Positions 61,054 through 64,000 of a stretch of DNA of 64,000 nt are shown here, in pieces (the stretch's first letter is position 1; every line of letters starts with the position of its first letter). Made by a program: the position numbers and the translations under genes. The notes under the pieces are model-generated. The model was given only the letters and a program-made list of their open reading frames with translations. It did not search any database and was not told where the DNA came from. Origin of the DNA: Rhodopseudomonas telluris (GTDB lineage: Bacteria; Pseudomonadota; Alphaproteobacteria; Rhizobiales; Xanthobacteraceae); assembly GCF_042432815.1 (NCBI RefSeq), contig NZ_JBHLWM010000005.1, positions 682,001-746,000 on the forward strand, written 5' to 3'.

Positions 61054-61908
61054 TTACTTGCGGCGCGGCGCCAGCTCGGCGCCGAGCACGTGGCGGGTGA
61101 TGACGTGGAATGCGGCGGTGATGCCGCGCGTCAGGCCGCCAGCGTCCGGCGCCGTCATGCGCACCACGAGACCCGCCGCATTCGGGGCTTGCGAGACCCC
61201 GGCGAAACACCCGACAACATCGGCTTCAGCCTCGATCTCGCCCGCAGGCGGCAGCCGATCCGGCGGGGCAATCAGTACGACCGAGGCGGCAGCGCGGGCG
61301 CCGCCGAGCGCATCGAAATCGCCCGACAGATCGCTGCCGCGCAAGGCGCCGCGATCCAGCATCAGCAGCTCACTGTCGGGTCGCTCGACCCGCAATTCGC
61401 TCGAGTATCGGCGGAACACGCCCGTCGACCGCGGCGGGCAATGCGTGGAAAATCCATCGGCGATCAGCAGCACGCTGTCCCGCTGGACCACGGCGGTGGT
61501 CGACAGCGCCAGCTCGGCGTCGGGAAACAGGATGTAGGGATCGCTGATCAGCGCCGCGAATGCGCCGGCGCCCACATCGATGCGCTGGCGCAACGCTGCA
61601 GGGCGGTCGCGGCCCGGATGCACCACGGTCGCCGATTGCGTCGTCAGATTCAGCGCCGCGCCATCGCTCACCTTGACGTCGAACCGCAGATCGTCCGCGC
61701 CGTACATGCCGCCCGCGGCCGATTGCAGATACAATGTCAGCAGATCGGGCCGCGCGCGGTCGAGATAGAAGCCGCGCGTGAGATGCCACGGGTAGCCGAC
61801 CTGCTGCCGACGCAGGATCGTCCGGCCGCCGGCGAACTCGGCCGCCAGATGCGCGGCCGAGACCCGCGAGGGCTCAGGATGGAAACAGGACGGCGGAAGT
61901 AATTGCAT
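61054..61908 (-). CDS. ureD: Urease accessory protein UreD
   Basis: A 284-residue UreD, the scaffold that carries UreF/UreG to apo-urease for nickel insertion. Family motifs: LRRQQVGYPWHLTRGF, LTTQSATVVHPGRD, DPYILFPDAELAL and GVFRRYSSELRVER. The ATG at 61908 (MQLLPPSCF) was chosen; it already lies 35 bp inside ureG. Its stop abuts the cbbO stop with no base between. Confidence 0.92.
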   Translation of the reverse strand: MQLLPPSCFHPEPSRVSAAHLAAEFAGGRTILRRQQVGYPWHLTRGFYLDRARPDLLTLYLQSAAGGMYGADDLRFDVKVSDGAALNLTTQSATVVHPGRDRPAALRQRIDVGAGAFAALISDPYILFPDAELALSTTAVVQRDSVLLIADGFSTHCPPRSTGVFRRYSSELRVERPDSELLMLDRGALRGSDLSGDFDALGGARAAASVVLIAPPDRLPPAGEIEAEADVVGCFAGVSQAPNAAGLVVRMTAPDAGGLTRGITAAFHVITRHVLGAELAPRRK

Positions 61909-62530
61909 CGGCCACCGCTTCGATACCCAATCCGGAACGCGCATTGGTGGCGATCACCGGCCGCCCGCCCCGCACCCGCTCCGCCTCCGCCAGCATGGAT
62001 TCGAGCACCACGCCGACATGCGGCGCGAGATCGACCTTGTTGACCACCAGCAGGTCGCACTTGATCACACCAGGCCCTCGCTTGCGCGGGATGTCGTCGC
62101 CGCCCGCAACGTCGATGACGAAGATCCACCAATCGACCAGATCGAGCGAGAAGGTCGAAGCAAGGTTATCGCCACCGGATTCGAACAGAACGAGCTCGAG
62201 CCCCGGAAACTTCGCCTCCAGCGCATCGCCCGCCGCAATGTTCAGCGTCGGATCCTCGCGGATCACGGTGTGCGGACAGGCGCCGGCCTCGACCGCCGAG
62301 ACGCGCGCCGGATCGATCAGGCCGGAGCGGCGCAGACGCTCGGCGTCCTCCTTGGTGACAAGATCGTTGGTGACGATCGCGAAATCGACGCCGCGGCGCT
62401 GAAGCACCGGGATCAATGCCTCGATCAAAGCGGTCTTGCCGGAGCCGACCGGCCCGCCGATGCCGATGCGCGCGGCGACGGACGGCTTGGCGCCGGCGCT
62501 CGCTGTCGGCGGCGATTGTTGCAGTCCCAT
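61874..62530 (-). CDS. ureG: Urease accessory GTPase UreG
   Basis: A 218-residue GTPase that delivers nickel to urease. P-loop GGPVGSGKTAL; the metal-binding Cys-Pro-His is in VEAGACPHTVIRED; ESGGDNLASTFS is the UreG switch region; VVNKVDLAPHVG is the guanine-specificity loop. The N-terminus lacks the long His-rich stretch seen in some homologues. It begins 3 bp after ureC and overlaps ureD. Confidence 0.96.
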   Translation of the reverse strand: MGLQQSPPTASAGAKPSVAARIGIGGPVGSGKTALIEALIPVLQRRGVDFAIVTNDLVTKEDAERLRRSGLIDPARVSAVEAGACPHTVIREDPTLNIAAGDALEAKFPGLELVLFESGGDNLASTFSLDLVDWWIFVIDVAGGDDIPRKRGPGVIKCDLLVVNKVDLAPHVGVVLESMLAEAERVRGGRPVIATNARSGLGIEAVADAITSAVLFPS

Positions 62531-62533
62531 GCG

Positions 62534-64000
62534 TCACCTCAACATGTAGCGCCGCGCCAGCGGCAGCTCGGTCGCGGGCTCGCAGGTCGCGAGTTCGCCA
62601 TCGACGAACACGTCGAACGTATCCGGATTGACGGTGATCCGCGGGCAGGCGTCATTGTGCAGCATGTCGCGCTTGCTGAGCTTACGCGTGCCCTTCACCG
62701 GCAGCAGCGACTTCGATAGTCCAAGCCGGCCGCCGATGCCGCCGTCGATCGCCAGCGGATGCACGAAGCACGCCGACAACGCCGACGGCGCGCGGCCGAA
62801 CGAGCCCCATTGCGGCCGCATCCGGATCGGCTCGCAGGTCATCAGCGACGCGGCGCTGTCGCCCATCGCGCCCCAGGCGATGAAGCCGCCCTTGATCACC
62901 AGCTCCGGCTTGATGCCGAAGAACGCCGGTTTCCACACCACAATGTCGGCCAGCTTGCCGTCTTCCAGCGAGCCGATGTGATCGGCGATGCCGAAGGTCT
63001 TTGCCGCATTGATGGTGTATTTGGCGATGTAGCGCTTGATGCGGGCATTGTCGCCCATGCCGGGCTTGTCTTCGGGCAGCGCGCCGCGCTGCTGCTTCAT
63101 CTTGGAGGCGAGCTGCCACGTCCGGCAGATCACTTCGTGGATACGGCCCATGCCCTGGCTGTCGGAGCCCAGCATCGAGATCGCGCCGATGTCGTGCAAC
63201 ACGTCTTCGGCCGCGATGGTCTGGGCTCGGATACGGCTCTCGGCGAAGGCGACGTCCTCGGGGATCGCCGGATTGAGATGGTGGCACACCATCGTCATGT
63301 CGAGATGTTCGTCGAAGGTGTTGACCGTGTAGGGATTGGTCGGATTGGTCGACGACGGCAGGCAGTGCATCTCGCCGGCGACGCGGATGATGTCCGGCGC
63401 ATGGCCGCCGCCGGCGCCTTCGGTGTGATACATGTGAATAGTGCGGCCGCCGATCGCCTGCAGCGTATCCTCGACGAAGCCGGACTCGTTCAGCGTGTCG
63501 GTGTGGATCTGGACCTGGAAGTCGTACTCGTCGGCAACGCGCAGGCAGCAGTCGATCGCCGCCGGCATCGAGCCCCAGTCCTCGTGCAGCTTCAGCCCCA
63601 TCACGCCGGTTTCGAGTTGCTCGACCATCGGCGCTGCGACGTGCGCATTGCCGCGGCCGAGAAAGCCGAAATTCATCGGCCAGGCTTCGGCCGCCTGCAG
63701 CATCTTGCCGGTGTTGAACGGCCCGCCGGAATCGATGCCGACCGTGATCGGACCGAGCGAACCGCCGATCATCGTGGTGATACCCGAGGCGAGCGCGTGC
63801 TCGACCAGCCCGGCGCTGTCGAAATGCACGTGGACGTCGATGGCGCCGGGCGTCGCGATCATGCCCTCGCAATCGCGCACCGTGGTGCCGGTCGAAACGA
63901 TCAGCCGCGGATCGACGCCGTCCATGATGGCGGGATTGCCGGCCTTGCCGAAGCCGGCGATGCGGCCGTTACGAATGCCGAGATCGCCCTTGACGATGCC
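62534..64000 (-). CDS. ureC: Urease alpha subunit UreC (divergent; 5' end outside window)
   Basis: About 488 C-terminal residues of roughly 570; the frame is open to base 64000. The active-site residues are all seen: HVHF, carbamylated Lys and His in GLKLHEDWG, His in IHTDTLNES, HTEGAGGGHAPD, flap Cys-His in MVCHHL, and Asp in GSDSQGMGR. But the stretch after HVHF reads DSAGLVEHALASG rather than the usual ICPQQ, and the ATTCTPGPW loop is replaced by a shorter GIDSGGPF. It is probably a nickel urease with altered access or specificity. ureG follows directly; ureE and ureF are not between them. Confidence 0.92.
   Translation of the reverse strand, partial: GIVKGDLGIRNGRIAGFGKAGNPAIMDGVDPRLIVSTGTTVRDCEGMIATPGAIDVHVHFDSAGLVEHALASGITTMIGGSLGPITVGIDSGGPFNTGKMLQAAEAWPMNFGFLGRGNAHVAAPMVEQLETGVMGLKLHEDWGSMPAAIDCCLRVADEYDFQVQIHTDTLNESGFVEDTLQAIGGRTIHMYHTEGAGGGHAPDIIRVAGEMHCLPSSTNPTNPYTVNTFDEHLDMTMVCHHLNPAIPEDVAFAESRIRAQTIAAEDVLHDIGAISMLGSDSQGMGRIHEVICRTWQLASKMKQQRGALPEDKPGMGDNARIKRYIAKYTINAAKTFGIADHIGSLEDGKLADIVVWKPAFFGIKPELVIKGGFIAWGAMGDSAASLMTCEPIRMRPQWGSFGRAPSALSACFVHPLAIDGGIGGRLGLSKSLLPVKGTRKLSKRDMLHNDACPRITVNPDTFDVFVDGELATCEPATELPLARRYMLR

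Overview
This window is GC-rich alphaproteobacterial chromosome. The gene families (cbbQ/cbbO, a C-P lyase operon, nnrS/nnrU, a RpoN-type promoter) and the many short palindromic intergenic repeats point to the Bradyrhizobium/Rhodopseudomonas group, most likely a Rhodopseudomonas palustris-like purple bacterium. That assignment is inference from content; no rRNA gene is present. I found no tRNA, CRISPR array, insertion sequence or prophage.

Layout. 1-7.7 kb: the end of a LuxR-type response regulator, a CaiB-type CoA transferase, a nitric-oxide-linked group (DUF2249 protein, nnrS, nnrU) with a near-ideal NnrR/FNR-type site, pgm, an alpha/beta hydrolase and a CheY-like receiver. 7.8-12.5 kb: a five-gene ABC importer operon ending in a GpdQ-like phosphodiesterase and headed by a Pho box. 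12.7-13.8 kb: two small hypothetical genes and a terminator. 13.9-24.2 kb: one long transcription unit with a textbook sigma-54 promoter, encoding a peptide/opine-type ABC importer followed by atzG-atzE-atzH, a GntR regulator and atzF. This looks like a nitrogen-scavenging route through carboxybiuret/dicarboxyurea and allophanate, without a ring-opening enzyme. 24.3-33.6 kb: assorted genes (ClC channel, class I glutamine-amidotransferase-like hydrolase, ilvD, a Zur-box-controlled COG0523 GTPase, a Crp/Fnr regulator, small hypotheticals). 33.9-42.9 kb: a beta-oxidation-like cluster (two acyl-CoA ligases, hydratase, dehydrogenase, SDR, two MaoC half-domain proteins, SCP-x-type thiolase) with its TetR regulator and operator. 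43.1-57.5 kb: phosphonate uptake and C-P lyase genes (phnCDEE, phnF, phnGHIJKLMN), a translationally coupled flavoprotein gene, and a divergent block with a second phnM, a 2H phosphoesterase and a hexapeptide acyltransferase. 57.9-64 kb: cbbQ-cbbO, then ureD, ureG and a truncated, unusual ureC on the other strand.

How it fits together. Much of the window is about obtaining P and N from unusual organic sources. Two loci carry Pho boxes (phosphodiester uptake, phosphonates), one carries a sigma-54 promoter (ureide-type nitrogen), and one end carries a urease. Allophanate hydrolase and urease both release ammonia. At least six families of short palindromic repeats decorate the intergenic spaces. 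One family sits in five convergent gene junctions, and another copy of a different family is read in frame through an ABC ATPase gene.
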